From contig JASLIH010000005.1 of NCBI GenBank assembly GCA_030152105.1, forward strand, positions 1 through 7,336: DNA of 7,336 nt. The letters run 5' to 3'. The notes below the pieces were generated by a model. That model saw only the letters and a list, made by a program, of their open reading frames with translations, did no database searches and was not told the origin of the DNA. This document shows, piece by piece, positions 1 to 7,336 of the stretch. The position numbers and the translations under genes were made by a program. The stretch's first letter is position 1. Every line of letters begins with the position of its first letter. The DNA is from Actinomycetes bacterium (GTDB lineage: Bacteria > Actinomycetota > CALGFH01).

Positions 1-510
1 CTCTGGTACGAGGGACAAGCCGTGCGGTTGCGGGACAGCCGGGGGCTGCGCTTCATTGCCACGCTCCTCGCTGACCCGGGGCGCGAGTTCCATGTCCTCG
101 ACCTCGCGGCACCGGCACCCGGCCAGGCGGTCGTGTCCGACCCGGGCGCGGCCATCGACCCGGCGGCCCGTGCCGCCTACCGCCGGCGTGTGGAGGAGCT
201 CAGGAGCACCGTTGACGAGGCCGAAGTCGGTGGCGACGAGGAGCGGAAGACACGAGCCCGACAGGAGCTGGAGTTCATCGAGCACGAGCTCGCCGCCGCC
301 TACGGGCTCAGCGGCACGGCGCGGCGGCTCGCCGATCCGGCAGAGCGTGCGCGAAAGGCGGTCGCCAACAGGATCCGGGACGCGGTGTCTCGAATCGAGG
401 CCAACCACCCGGCCCTCGGCCGCCACCTCCGGGCCTCGATCCGAACCGGAACGTTCTGCTCCTATGAGCCAGAGCGAACCGTGACCTGGACGGTGCAGGC
501 CACCCGCTGA
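1..510 (+). CDS. C-terminal part of a large predicted ATPase / transcriptional regulator (5' end outside window)
   Basis: The frame is open from base 1 (reading L-W-Y-E-G-Q-A-V-R-L-R-D) and ends in TGA at 508-510, so this is the last 169 residues of a longer protein. A GTG at 22 is an internal codon, not a believable start, because the family pattern already begins before it. From memory, the stretch 'VRLRDSRGLRFIATLLADPG' followed by an acidic-basic helical segment (AYRRRVEELRSTVDEAE) and an ending like 'HPALGRHLRASIRTGTFCSY' closes many actinobacterial proteins annotated as predicted ATPases, LuxR-type regulators or cyclase-linked regulators. The ATPase and DNA-binding parts, if present, lie outside the window, so the specific role cannot be read here. 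The helical part (about window residues 55-95) is highly charged and may form a coiled coil. It converges on the next gene with a 36-bp gap. Confidence 0.7.
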   Translation, partial: LWYEGQAVRLRDSRGLRFIATLLADPGREFHVLDLAAPAPGQAVVSDPGAAIDPAARAAYRRRVEELRSTVDEAEVGGDEERKTRARQELEFIEHELAAAYGLSGTARRLADPAERARKAVANRIRDAVSRIEANHPALGRHLRASIRTGTFCSYEPERTVTWTVQATR

Positions 511-519
511 GTTGTCCTT

Positions 520-546
520 CCAGCACGGGCCAGGCGGGTGAGCTGG
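520..546. terminator. Weak hairpin between two convergent genes
   Basis: CCAGC (520-524) pairs with GCTGG (542-546), and AC/GT can add two pairs inside past a 2-base bulge. It fills almost the whole gap between the stop of the ATPase/regulator tail (510) and the stop of the hypX-like gene (547). That is where a bidirectional terminator would sit. There is no T-run on either side, so this rests on position and a short imperfect stem only. Confidence 0.22.
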
Positions 547-2259
547 TCATGCGGCCACGCCGAGGAAGCGGCGTCGCCCGGCCTCGAACCCGTTGCGGTC
601 CTCGAAGATGTCGTGCCACATGTCGGCCAGCTCCCGGTGCCGGTACGGCGTGGGGTCGATCGGAGGCGGCGGCTTGGGGGGCTCGGCGGCGACCTGGGTG
701 GCGAACTGCCTGGCCCAGTGGTCGAACGCGATGGGGTCGTCGGGCCCGATGGCATCGACCAGACCGAGCCGGTGAGCGGCCGTCGGGCTGACCGGCAGAC
801 GTTCGGCGAGGAGCCGCTCGGCGGCCTGCTCGCCGGCGCGGAGCGGGAGCACCAGGCTGCGAAGCTCCGAGCCGGACAGCCCCATGGTGCCGTAGTGGTA
901 GTTGAGGTTGATGGAGGGCCGGGCGAGGACGACGTCGAAGCACGCCGACAGCACGGCGCCGCCGGCGCCGGCCGAGGAGCTCAGCACCGCGACCGTGGTC
1001 TGCGGCCGCGGCAGGTGGCGTCCGCGGGACAGGTTGAAGATGAACTCGGCCACGTCGTCGATGCGCTGGATGTTCGCCCATGCCTCGGCGCGGGGGTCGT
1101 CGGCGTCCTCGATGACCCCGAGGTGGATCCCGTTGTTGAAGGCCACGTTGCCACCGACCAGCGCGATGGCGGTGGTGTCCTGCTCGGCGGCGTACTGCAG
1201 CGCCTCCAGCAGCCGGCCGCAGAACGCCGTCGAGGCGGCGCCGTTGTAGGGTTCGGCGTGGACCCATCCCACCTGGCCCTCGCGGCGGTAGCGGATGACC
1301 TGGTGGGTGTCCGGCTGGCCGGGCGGGCGATCCGGGTGCAGGACGCTCTCACGGAGGCCGGTCAGCTGCGCCCGGACGGCATGGACGGCGGGAAGCTTCA
1401 GCCCCCGGCCGCTGTCGGCGGGCTTGACTTTGGCGTGGCCGATCCAGACCGCGCCGCCAGCGCCGGTCGCGACCAGCACCGCGCCGTCGCGGTGGGCGAC
1501 GAGCTGGCCCGGGCGGGCCGCCATGAGTTGACCGGGCCGGGACCAGGCGTCCTGGACGTCGTGCGGGTGCGCGTCGTAGACGTTGACCGGCTGGCCGCCG
1601 AGCTCGGTGCGCACGCCGAATGGTGCAGCGCGGATGTGTCGAAGGATCTGGTCGGGATGGTCGTCCCAGGCGAACGCCAGCCGGTCCTGGCGCAGCGGCG
1701 GTCGGTGCCGTCCCACGGCCGCCTGTCCAAAGCTGCCCAGCGGCATGCCGCTGTAGGCCGGGTCGACCGCCATCCGGGCGAGGATCTCACGCGCGCAGTC
1801 GATCGCCGCCGGGATGACATGGCGGGCGTAGACCTCGTTCATGGTGGCCCCGGCCGGCATGGCGAACTCCCGCCAAGCGCCGACGTTGCCGCCGTCCAGG
1901 TCCTCGGGCGTGCCCGCCGGCTCGGCGCGGACCATGGTCAGCCCCCAGGTTGGCTCACCGGCCAGGATCGCCCAGGACAGCGACGACGGGCCGCGGTCGC
2001 CCCGGATGCCCGGGTGCGGGACCCAGGTGGTGGTGTGCTCGCAGACCGCCGCGGGCACGACCTCTTTCAGGAACGGGCACAAGATCACGTCGGGGGCTGC
2101 CAGTCTGGCGAAGCGGGTCATGTCCTCGGCGGACATCGGGGTGCGGATCTGGAGGTCCTCCGGCCGGATGACCTCGTGTCCGTCCTCCCGGAGCGCCGCC
2201 CACAGCGCCTGCGGCATGCTGGCGAATCTCGAATACAGCAACCCGATGCGAAACCCCAT
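547..2259 (-). CDS. hypX: HypX/HoxX-like protein: formyltransferase-like domain fused to enoyl-CoA hydratase-like domain
   Basis: The 570-residue product has the HypX/HoxX architecture and about its usual length. Residues 1-165 form a formyl-tetrahydrofolate transferase-like domain with 'PHPGIRGDRGPSSLSWAIL' (81-99), where His82 and the HPG loop are family hallmarks, and 'EDLDGGNVGAW' (119-129), whose Asp122 matches the conserved catalytic aspartate region. Residues 195-310 resemble the C-terminal formyltransferase subdomain (AFAWDDHPDQILRHIRAA). Residues about 330-520 are enoyl-CoA hydratase-like, with 'FNNGIHLGVIE' (374-384), 'SSSAGAGGAVLSA' (427-439) and 'NYHYGTMGLSGSE' (453-465). In HypX the folate-linked formyl group is passed to CoA, and the formyl-CoA is converted to CO for the active site of O2-tolerant [NiFe]-hydrogenases. 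No hydrogenase gene is in this window, so the job here is open. The ATG at 2259 follows a G-rich stretch (AGCGGGGGGCC) and begins the Rossmann-like first strand (MGFRIGLLYS). It is transcribed divergently from the DUF2278 gene. Confidence 0.85.
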   Translation of the reverse strand: MGFRIGLLYSRFASMPQALWAALREDGHEVIRPEDLQIRTPMSAEDMTRFARLAAPDVILCPFLKEVVPAAVCEHTTTWVPHPGIRGDRGPSSLSWAILAGEPTWGLTMVRAEPAGTPEDLDGGNVGAWREFAMPAGATMNEVYARHVIPAAIDCAREILARMAVDPAYSGMPLGSFGQAAVGRHRPPLRQDRLAFAWDDHPDQILRHIRAAPFGVRTELGGQPVNVYDAHPHDVQDAWSRPGQLMAARPGQLVAHRDGAVLVATGAGGAVWIGHAKVKPADSGRGLKLPAVHAVRAQLTGLRESVLHPDRPPGQPDTHQVIRYRREGQVGWVHAEPYNGAASTAFCGRLLEALQYAAEQDTTAIALVGGNVAFNNGIHLGVIEDADDPRAEAWANIQRIDDVAEFIFNLSRGRHLPRPQTTVAVLSSSAGAGGAVLSACFDVVLARPSINLNYHYGTMGLSGSELRSLVLPLRAGEQAAERLLAERLPVSPTAAHRLGLVDAIGPDDPIAFDHWARQFATQVAAEPPKPPPPIDPTPYRHRELADMWHDIFEDRNGFEAGRRRFLGVAA

Positions 2260-2360
2260 GAGGCCCCCCGCTTCTCGCGACCAACAGCGGCGCCGGTGCT
2301 CCGACCGGGTATCTCGACCACGGCGAGCGACCTGTTGGCGCCTCCGCCCTAACTATCGGC

Positions 2361-2370
2361 TGCCGGGGCA
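2361..2370. repeat. Short palindrome TGCC-GG-GGCA in divergent promoter region
   Basis: TGCC and GGCA flank a GG centre. It shares the TGCC/GGCA arms with the two stronger palindromes just to the right, and its centre is 21 bp from the first of them. The different spacer (2 instead of 4 bases) and short length in GC-rich DNA make it the weakest member of the group. Confidence 0.25.
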
Positions 2371-2379
2371 GGGCAAGCT

Positions 2380-2393
2380 GTGCCGTGCGGCAC
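2380..2393. promoter_or_regulatory. Operator-like palindrome, copy 1 (GTGCC-N4-GGCAC)
   Basis: GTGCC (2380-2384) and GGCAC (2389-2393) are perfect inverted arms around GTGC. The same motif with the same spacer length recurs 23 bp downstream, between the divergent hypX-like and DUF2278 genes. Two equal dyads about two helical turns apart on one face are typical of a dimeric regulator's tandem operators. The regulator is not identified. Confidence 0.45.
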
Positions 2394-2402
2394 GCCGCGG
2401 GT

Positions 2403-2416
2403 GTGCCCTCAGGCAC
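2403..2416. promoter_or_regulatory. Operator-like palindrome, copy 2 (GTGCC-N4-GGCAC)
   Basis: GTGCC (2403-2407) and GGCAC (2412-2416) flank CTCA. The arms are identical to copy 1 and the centre bases differ, as expected if the arms are the contacted part. It lies about 100 bp upstream of the DUF2278 start and about 145 bp upstream of the hypX-like start, so it could serve either or both. Confidence 0.45.
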
Positions 2417-2417
2417 G

Positions 2418-2430
2418 TCCGTCAGACGGA
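2418..2430. promoter_or_regulatory. Perfect 13-bp palindrome TCCGTC-A-GACGGA
   Basis: The arms TCCGTC (2418-2423) and GACGGA (2425-2430) meet at a single central A. That is too tight for a full RNA hairpin and is better read as a protein-binding dyad. It has different arms from its neighbours and starts two bases after the second GTGCC-N4-GGCAC copy. No transcription factor can be named. Confidence 0.35.
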
Positions 2431-2502
2431 ACCATCGTGTGGTGGAGACCGGCGTGGCCCAATCCGGGTCATACTGCGGCCATCAGGGCGGTCCGGCCCG
2501 TC

Positions 2503-2512
2503 GAGGAGGAGG
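2503..2512 (+). promoter_or_regulatory. Ribosome binding site fixing the DUF2278 gene start
   Basis: GAGGAGGAGG lies 5 bases upstream of the ATG at 2518. It decides the start: the frame stays open upstream to a GTG-type codon near 2380, but that extension runs through the palindromic control region and lacks family similarity, whereas the protein from 2518 begins MPLARYGVLAG, as DUF2278 proteins do. Confidence 0.75.
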
Positions 2513-2517
2513 CACCC

Positions 2518-3525
2518 ATGCCGCTGGCGAGGTACGGGGTTCTGGCCGGGCAGGTGGTCGACCGGCGGTCCGAAGGCGGAACCGACACGCCCCACTACCA
2601 GATTCAGGTCGATGGTGGCGGTGTGGACTTCCGGCTCGCGGTCAACGTGCTGTCCAAGGAGCACCCCTCGGAGTTGCTGTACCTGGCCGATGAGGCCTTC
2701 CAACATCCCATCGTGCAGGACCTGGCCACCCTGGGGGACGGGTTCACCCCACTGCCGAGCACGCCTGGTGGGTTGGCGCTGGACTTCATCCGGGCCAACC
2801 TGTTCGACCGGACGACGATGCGCGCGGTTCCGGCGACTGCGCCCGGGCCCGATAACGACCTGGCCGACAAGCTCGACCACTTCGTGGCGCGGGCTGCGGC
2901 CGACCCGGCGGCGAGGGTGTACGCCTTCGGCCAGCGGTGGGGGCCTGAACAGGGCACGCTCGACAAGGTGTTCGGGTTCGCACCCGGCAACGGGGTTCAC
3001 GACATCCATATGAATCAGGGCAACAGCGCGCAGTTTCGCCGTGACGACGGGGTCTGGCAGGACGGCGGCCTGTTGCTCCACTACCCGGCCCCGCAGCAGT
3101 GGGTGGCGATCTTTCTCGCGTTCCAGTCCCAGGCGTGGCACACCGACGACCAGACCGGGCACGCGATCGCTGGTCCCGAACCAGGCGGACCGGAGGTGCC
3201 GGATCACACCGTCCGCATCGTCGCCGCGCTGGTCAACCCGGTCGGCCCGGCACCCGAAGCCGAGACCGTCACCGTGGTCAATGCCAGCGCCAGGGATATC
3301 GACCTGGCTGGCTGGTCGATCCTTGACCGCGAGAAGCGGCGGCTGGTGCTGGACGGCGGGGTCCTGCCGTCGGGGGACGCGGTCCGGATTCGTCTCCGGC
3401 CGCCGGTCGCGCTCGGCAACAGCGGCGGGCTGATCACCCTGCTCAACCCCGACGGGTTGAAGGTCGATGGCGTCGCCTACACCAAGGCCCAGGCCGACGC
3501 CGAAGGATGGAGCCTGATCTTCTAG
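2518..3525 (+). CDS. DUF2278 (YukJ-family) protein with C-terminal lamin-tail-like domain
   Basis: The 335-residue product matches the uncharacterised YukJ/DUF2278 family. The N-terminus reads MPLARYGVLAGQVVDRR, the middle contains the family signature 'NGVHDIHMNQGNS' (158-170), and 'WQDGGLLLHYP' follows (180-190). After a proline/glycine-rich linker (about 218-230), residues 231-335 look like a lamin-tail (LTD) immunoglobulin-like beta domain: 'TVTVVNASARDIDLAGWSIL' (250-269), then 'LGNSGGLITLLNPDGLKVDG' (299-318). LTD domains often accompany nucleases or surface proteins, but I see no nuclease motif. There is no signal peptide or membrane segment, so it is probably cytoplasmic. No biochemical function is established for the family. 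It is divergent from the hypX-like gene and followed 85 bp later by a same-strand propeller gene, so the pair may be co-transcribed. Confidence 0.82.
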   Translation: MPLARYGVLAGQVVDRRSEGGTDTPHYQIQVDGGGVDFRLAVNVLSKEHPSELLYLADEAFQHPIVQDLATLGDGFTPLPSTPGGLALDFIRANLFDRTTMRAVPATAPGPDNDLADKLDHFVARAAADPAARVYAFGQRWGPEQGTLDKVFGFAPGNGVHDIHMNQGNSAQFRRDDGVWQDGGLLLHYPAPQQWVAIFLAFQSQAWHTDDQTGHAIAGPEPGGPEVPDHTVRIVAALVNPVGPAPEAETVTVVNASARDIDLAGWSILDREKRRLVLDGGVLPSGDAVRIRLRPPVALGNSGGLITLLNPDGLKVDGVAYTKAQADAEGWSLIF

Positions 3526-3594
3526 TCTGGCCATGGCGCGGTGACGAACCCGCAGCCACCCAGTGTCTCGACGGCGGTAGCCCATCGGGCCCGC

Positions 3595-3603
3595 GGGAGG
3601 TGG
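3595..3603 (+). promoter_or_regulatory. Ribosome binding site of the propeller-protein gene
   Basis: GGGAGGTGG lies 7 bases before the ATG at 3611, close to the ideal Shine-Dalgarno sequence and spacing. It supports that ATG as the start of the 309-residue protein. Confidence 0.65.
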
Positions 3604-3610
3604 CATCCCG

Positions 3611-4540
3611 ATGACGTCGCTGGCTGGCCTGCTCGGTGACGTCCGGGCGGCCAGCGTGTTCCGCTACGACGCCCGCGACTCGCTCGGGAACCGGATGGAC
3701 ACCGCCAAGGTGATCCCGAGCCCGGCCGGCGGCTACCTGGCCGTCTACCACAGTGACGAGGTCTGCCACCTGGCCACCTCCGCCGACCTGATGACCTGGA
3801 CCCATCGGGTGGTGGTCGACGAGCCGGCCACCCAGCCGACGATCGCCGGCACCCGCGACGGCGGCCTGCTGACCGCGGCCGAGTTCAACGACGGCCACGG
3901 CGGGCGGCTCCGTGTCCGCTACTGGGCGAACCTCGAGGGGTTGCTGGCCGGCCGCCCCGAGCGCGAGTTCCTCGCCCCCCGGACCCTCAGCGCCTGCAAC
4001 GAGGGCACCCCGAGCATCCAGCAGGCCGACCTCGACGCCGGCGTTGGCGCCTCCAGGATCGAGCTCGGCTTCCATTACCATCGCGACTGCCGGGTCGACC
4101 GGCAGGCCCGCGGCACCCTCAGCGGCTTCCGGTCATGGTCGGCCGCCAGGTACCCGGAGCTGGACGCCGCCATCGAGCGGGCCGCCGCCGCGGTCGGCCA
4201 GCAGGTCCGTGGCAACATCGGCGACCGTGACCACCTGCGCTACCGCGGCCAGGACTACGACCTGGTCGAGGCGCAGGGACGACGGGGCGACTTCGCCACC
4301 TGGCGCGTCTACCTCTACGACCGGTCGGCCGGGACCGCCGAACGGCTGGAGGTCGTGACCCACGGGGGCAGCACGGCGTTCGCCAACCCCACCGCGACCA
4401 TGCTGCGCGACCCGGCGGGCCGCGACGCGCTCATGGTGACCCTGTTCGTCCCCATGGAGGGCGCGGCCCCCGGCGAGGCCGGCTCGCTGCTCTACCTGGT
4501 CCCCGTCAGCCAGCAGGTGCGCCGGGACGAGAACGGCTAG
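3611..4540 (+). CDS. Beta-propeller, glycosyl-hydrolase-like protein of unknown function
   Basis: The 309-residue protein has repeating beta-blade-like segments. 'YLAVYHSDEVCHLATSADLM' (42-61) followed by TWTH resembles the 'data-from-a-patient-record' blades of GH43/GH32-type five-bladed propellers, where S-x-D-L-x-x-W is common. Similar blades follow at 'TIAGTRDGGLLTAAEF' (77-92), 'EGTPSI' (131-136), 'SRIELGFHYHRDC' (148-160) and 'STAFANPTATMLRD' (254-267). I cannot assign the catalytic acids of any glycosidase family, so an enzyme activity is not claimed. No signal peptide is present, unlike most polysaccharide-degrading relatives, which suggests a cytoplasmic role or a non-catalytic propeller. 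A helical insert (about 180-200, rich in Ala) interrupts the blades. It follows the DUF2278 gene at 85 bp and could share its transcript. Some other propeller or sialidase-like family remains possible. Confidence 0.6.
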   Translation: MTSLAGLLGDVRAASVFRYDARDSLGNRMDTAKVIPSPAGGYLAVYHSDEVCHLATSADLMTWTHRVVVDEPATQPTIAGTRDGGLLTAAEFNDGHGGRLRVRYWANLEGLLAGRPEREFLAPRTLSACNEGTPSIQQADLDAGVGASRIELGFHYHRDCRVDRQARGTLSGFRSWSAARYPELDAAIERAAAAVGQQVRGNIGDRDHLRYRGQDYDLVEAQGRRGDFATWRVYLYDRSAGTAERLEVVTHGGSTAFANPTATMLRDPAGRDALMVTLFVPMEGAAPGEAGSLLYLVPVSQQVRRDENG

Positions 4541-4605
4541 CGATCTCCTACCAACCCGACGGCTCCGGCTCCGGCTCGACCCTCGCGAGCAGGCCGCACC
4601 GCTCC

Positions 4606-4611
4606 TAGGAT
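4606..4611 (+). promoter_or_regulatory. Candidate -10 element for a leaderless cyclase transcript
   Basis: TAGGAT matches the actinobacterial -10 pattern TAnnnT. It ends 9 bases before the ATG at 4621, so transcription would start at or within a few bases of the start codon. No convincing Shine-Dalgarno sequence is present (only AGGA inside the same element), which fits a leaderless mRNA. A good -35 hexamer at 16-19 bp spacing is not visible, which lowers confidence. Confidence 0.35.
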
Positions 4612-4620
4612 GACGGCGCC

Positions 4621-5829
4621 ATGAAGGAGCTGTCGGCGGCGGGACTGGCCGACCTCGCCGGGGTGACCGAGGCCGAGGTCCAGCGACTTGTGGACCTTGG
4701 CATCCTGGTGGCCCGCGACGGCGACGGCCCGTTCCTGGAGGCCGATGCGCAGAGGATCCGCCTGGTCACCGCGTGCGAGCAGGCCGGGCTGCCGACGGCG
4801 GGGATCGCGGCGGCCATCCGGGATGGCCGGCTGTCGTTTGGGTTCCTGGAGGCGGCCCCCTACCGGCGCTGGGCGGTGCGCTCGGGGCGGACCTACCGGC
4901 AGGTCAGCCAGGAGGCTGGGGTGCCGGTGGAGCTGTTGGGCAGCTTCCTGGAGGCGATCGGGTTCGTCCGGATGGCGCCCGACGGGCTGATCCGGGAGGA
5001 CGAGCTAGAGATCGTGCCGCTGCTGCAGCTCGGCCTCGCCACCGGGATCCTGGACCAGGTTTGGTCGACCCGGCTGGGCCGCGGCTACGCCGAGGGTCTG
5101 CGCCTGCTCGCCGGCGTTGAGAAAGACGTCTGGCGGGCGCGGTTCATGGCGCCCCTGCTGGAGGCCGGCGCCGACCAGCAGACCGCCAGGAAGCGGGCCG
5201 CCAAGCTGAGCGGCGACTTCCTGCCGGTGGTCGACCGCGCGCTGCTGGCCGCCTACCGCCGCCAGCAGGAGCTGTCCTGGATTGAGGACCTGGTCGAGGA
5301 GATCGAGGTCGCGTTGGAGGAGACCGGCGTGCTGGGCCGGCCCGAGCGGGTCCCGGCGATGTGCTTTTTGGACCTGGTGGGCTACACCCGCCTCACCGAG
5401 GAACACGGTGACCAGGTCGCCGCCGAGCTGGCCGAGACCCTGGCGGTCCTGGTCAACCGGTCCTCGCGTGAGCACGGCGGGGTGCCGGTGAAGTGGCTGG
5501 GCGATGGGGTGATGGTCCACTACCGCGAGCCCGCCGGGGCGGTGCTGGCGGCGCTGCAGATGGTGGAGGAGTGCCCACAGGCCGGGCTGCCGCCGGCGCA
5601 TGTGGGAGTGGCGGCCGGGCCGGTGGTGGTCCAGGGCGGCGACTACTTCGGCCGTACCGTGAACCTGGCCGCCCGCATCGCCGCCTACGCCAGCGCCAGC
5701 CGGGTCCTGGTGAGCGAGCGTGTGGTCCAGCGGACGCCGCCCCAGGGGGTGACCTTCGTTGAGCAGGGCCAGGTGCAGCTGGAGGGCATCGCCCGTCCAG
5801 TACGGCTGCTGGAAGCCCGCCGGGCGTAG
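4621..5829 (+). CDS. MerR-like helix-turn-helix protein fused to class III adenylate cyclase domain
   Basis: The 402-residue protein starts with a MerR-like helix-turn-helix segment, about residues 1-70 (AAGLADLAGVTEAEVQRLVD, then GLPTAGIAAAIRDGRLSF). A mostly helical middle (75-235) ends in an acidic helix (SWIEDLVEEIEVALEE, 219-234) like the signalling helix that precedes many cyclase domains. The catalytic domain spans about 243-400. Visible class III residues are metal-binding Asp251 (CFLDLVGYTRLTEEHGD) and Asp295 (VKWLGDG), the Lys291/Asp341 pair expected for ATP recognition (GGDYFGRTVN), and Asn348 with Arg352 (VNLAARI) for the transition state. All are present, so it should make cAMP from ATP. 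GTP use is unlikely given Lys/Asp. Class III domains act as dimers. No membrane segment is seen, so it is soluble. The stimulus is unknown: the N-terminal part could bind DNA or only serve as a sensor/dimerisation module. Confidence 0.85.
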   Translation: MKELSAAGLADLAGVTEAEVQRLVDLGILVARDGDGPFLEADAQRIRLVTACEQAGLPTAGIAAAIRDGRLSFGFLEAAPYRRWAVRSGRTYRQVSQEAGVPVELLGSFLEAIGFVRMAPDGLIREDELEIVPLLQLGLATGILDQVWSTRLGRGYAEGLRLLAGVEKDVWRARFMAPLLEAGADQQTARKRAAKLSGDFLPVVDRALLAAYRRQQELSWIEDLVEEIEVALEETGVLGRPERVPAMCFLDLVGYTRLTEEHGDQVAAELAETLAVLVNRSSREHGGVPVKWLGDGVMVHYREPAGAVLAALQMVEECPQAGLPPAHVGVAAGPVVVQGGDYFGRTVNLAARIAAYASASRVLVSERVVQRTPPQGVTFVEQGQVQLEGIARPVRLLEARRA

Positions 5830-5868
5830 TACCTGTCGCTAGGCGCGCTGCCGCTTCGCGGGGAGGTT

Positions 5869-5885
5869 GTCCGTCCACAGCGGAC
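5869..5885. repeat. Small inverted repeat after the cyclase gene
   Basis: GTCCG (5869-5873) and CGGAC (5881-5885) are separated by 7 bases and are followed by GAAAAA. The stem is short. It could add to transcription termination of the cyclase gene together with the stronger hairpin just downstream, but alone it proves little. Confidence 0.25.
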
Positions 5886-5891
5886 GAAAAA

Positions 5892-5916
5892 GGCAAGGAG
5901 TTATGCGCTCCTTGCC
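5892..5916. terminator. Perfect 9-bp hairpin, probable (bidirectional) terminator
   Basis: GGCAAGGAG (5892-5900) pairs perfectly with CTCCTTGCC (5908-5916) around a 7-base loop. On the plus strand it lies 62 bases after the cyclase stop and is followed after 4 bases by CTAATTTATA, a modest T-containing tail. On the minus strand it is followed directly by TTTTT, a textbook intrinsic-terminator layout, although no minus-strand gene ends here. It separates the cyclase from the rifampicin monooxygenase unit. The 5' arm contains AAGGAG upstream of an ATG in the loop, but the 2-base spacing argues against real translation from there. Confidence 0.5.
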
Positions 5917-5924
5917 ACTCCTAA

Positions 5925-7336
<1,412 letters not shown>

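Noticed and set aside
538..2352. A 604-codon open frame on the plus strand opposite the hypX-like gene
   Set aside because: Its product is low-complexity Arg/Gly/Val/Asp-rich with no family resemblance, and the minus strand carries clear HypX motifs. GC-rich genes routinely leave the antisense frame open.
2380..2517. Upstream extension of the DUF2278 gene to a GTG near 2380
   Set aside because: The strong GAGGAGGAGG site directly before 2518 and the family-like N-terminus from 2518 make the extension unlikely.
1841..3013. A 390-codon plus-strand frame spanning the divergent intergenic region
   Set aside because: It crosses the hypX-like start, the palindromes and the DUF2278 gene in the wrong frame, and its product is Arg/Ser/Pro-rich without motifs.
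2422..3606. A 394-codon minus-strand frame across the DUF2278 gene
   Set aside because: Composition is typical of an antisense shadow and the plus strand has a ribosome site and family motifs.
4561..4578. Three near-identical GGCTCC/GGCTCG hexamers
   Set aside because: A short, GC-rich tandem run of this size is expected by chance and has no visible role.

Overview
The window is high-GC DNA with strongly G/C-ending codons and long antisense open frames. This fits an actinobacterium, probably a soil lineage. The best organism clues are a rifampicin monooxygenase of the Nocardia/Streptomyces Rox type with a matching inverted-repeat element upstream, an actinobacterial-style predicted ATPase/regulator tail, and a possible leaderless promoter. 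Species cannot be named from this sequence.

Layout. 1-510 (+) is the C-terminal end of a large predicted ATPase/regulator that begins outside the window. It converges on 547-2259 (-), a 570-residue HypX/HoxX-like protein: a formyl-tetrahydrofolate transferase-like half fused to an enoyl-CoA-hydratase-like half. A 258-bp divergent intergenic region follows, carrying two tandem copies of GTGCC-N4-GGCAC and other palindromes. Next come two same-strand genes: 2518-3525 (+), a DUF2278/YukJ-family protein with a lamin-tail-like C-terminus, and 3611-4540 (+), a cytoplasmic beta-propeller, glycosidase-like protein. At 4621-5829 (+) is a MerR-like helix-turn-helix protein fused to a class III adenylate cyclase domain with all key catalytic residues. 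After a hairpin at 5892-5916 and an inverted repeat at 5944-5974 comes 6066-7336 (+), a rifampicin monooxygenase (rox/iri type) that runs off the right edge. Its open frame lacks only the last stretch of the protein.

How the parts relate. I see no single operon-scale system. The clearest functional unit is the right end: a rifamycin-inactivating flavoprotein under what looks like the rifamycin-associated element known upstream of such genes in actinomycetes. The middle holds accessory genes with no evident shared pathway. The HypX homologue stands without any hydrogenase gene in view, so it is either an orphan, part of a locus further away, or used for a different formyl-group/CO chemistry. 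The DUF2278 and propeller genes may be co-transcribed (85-bp gap, same strand), and the DUF2278 gene shares a control region with hypX.
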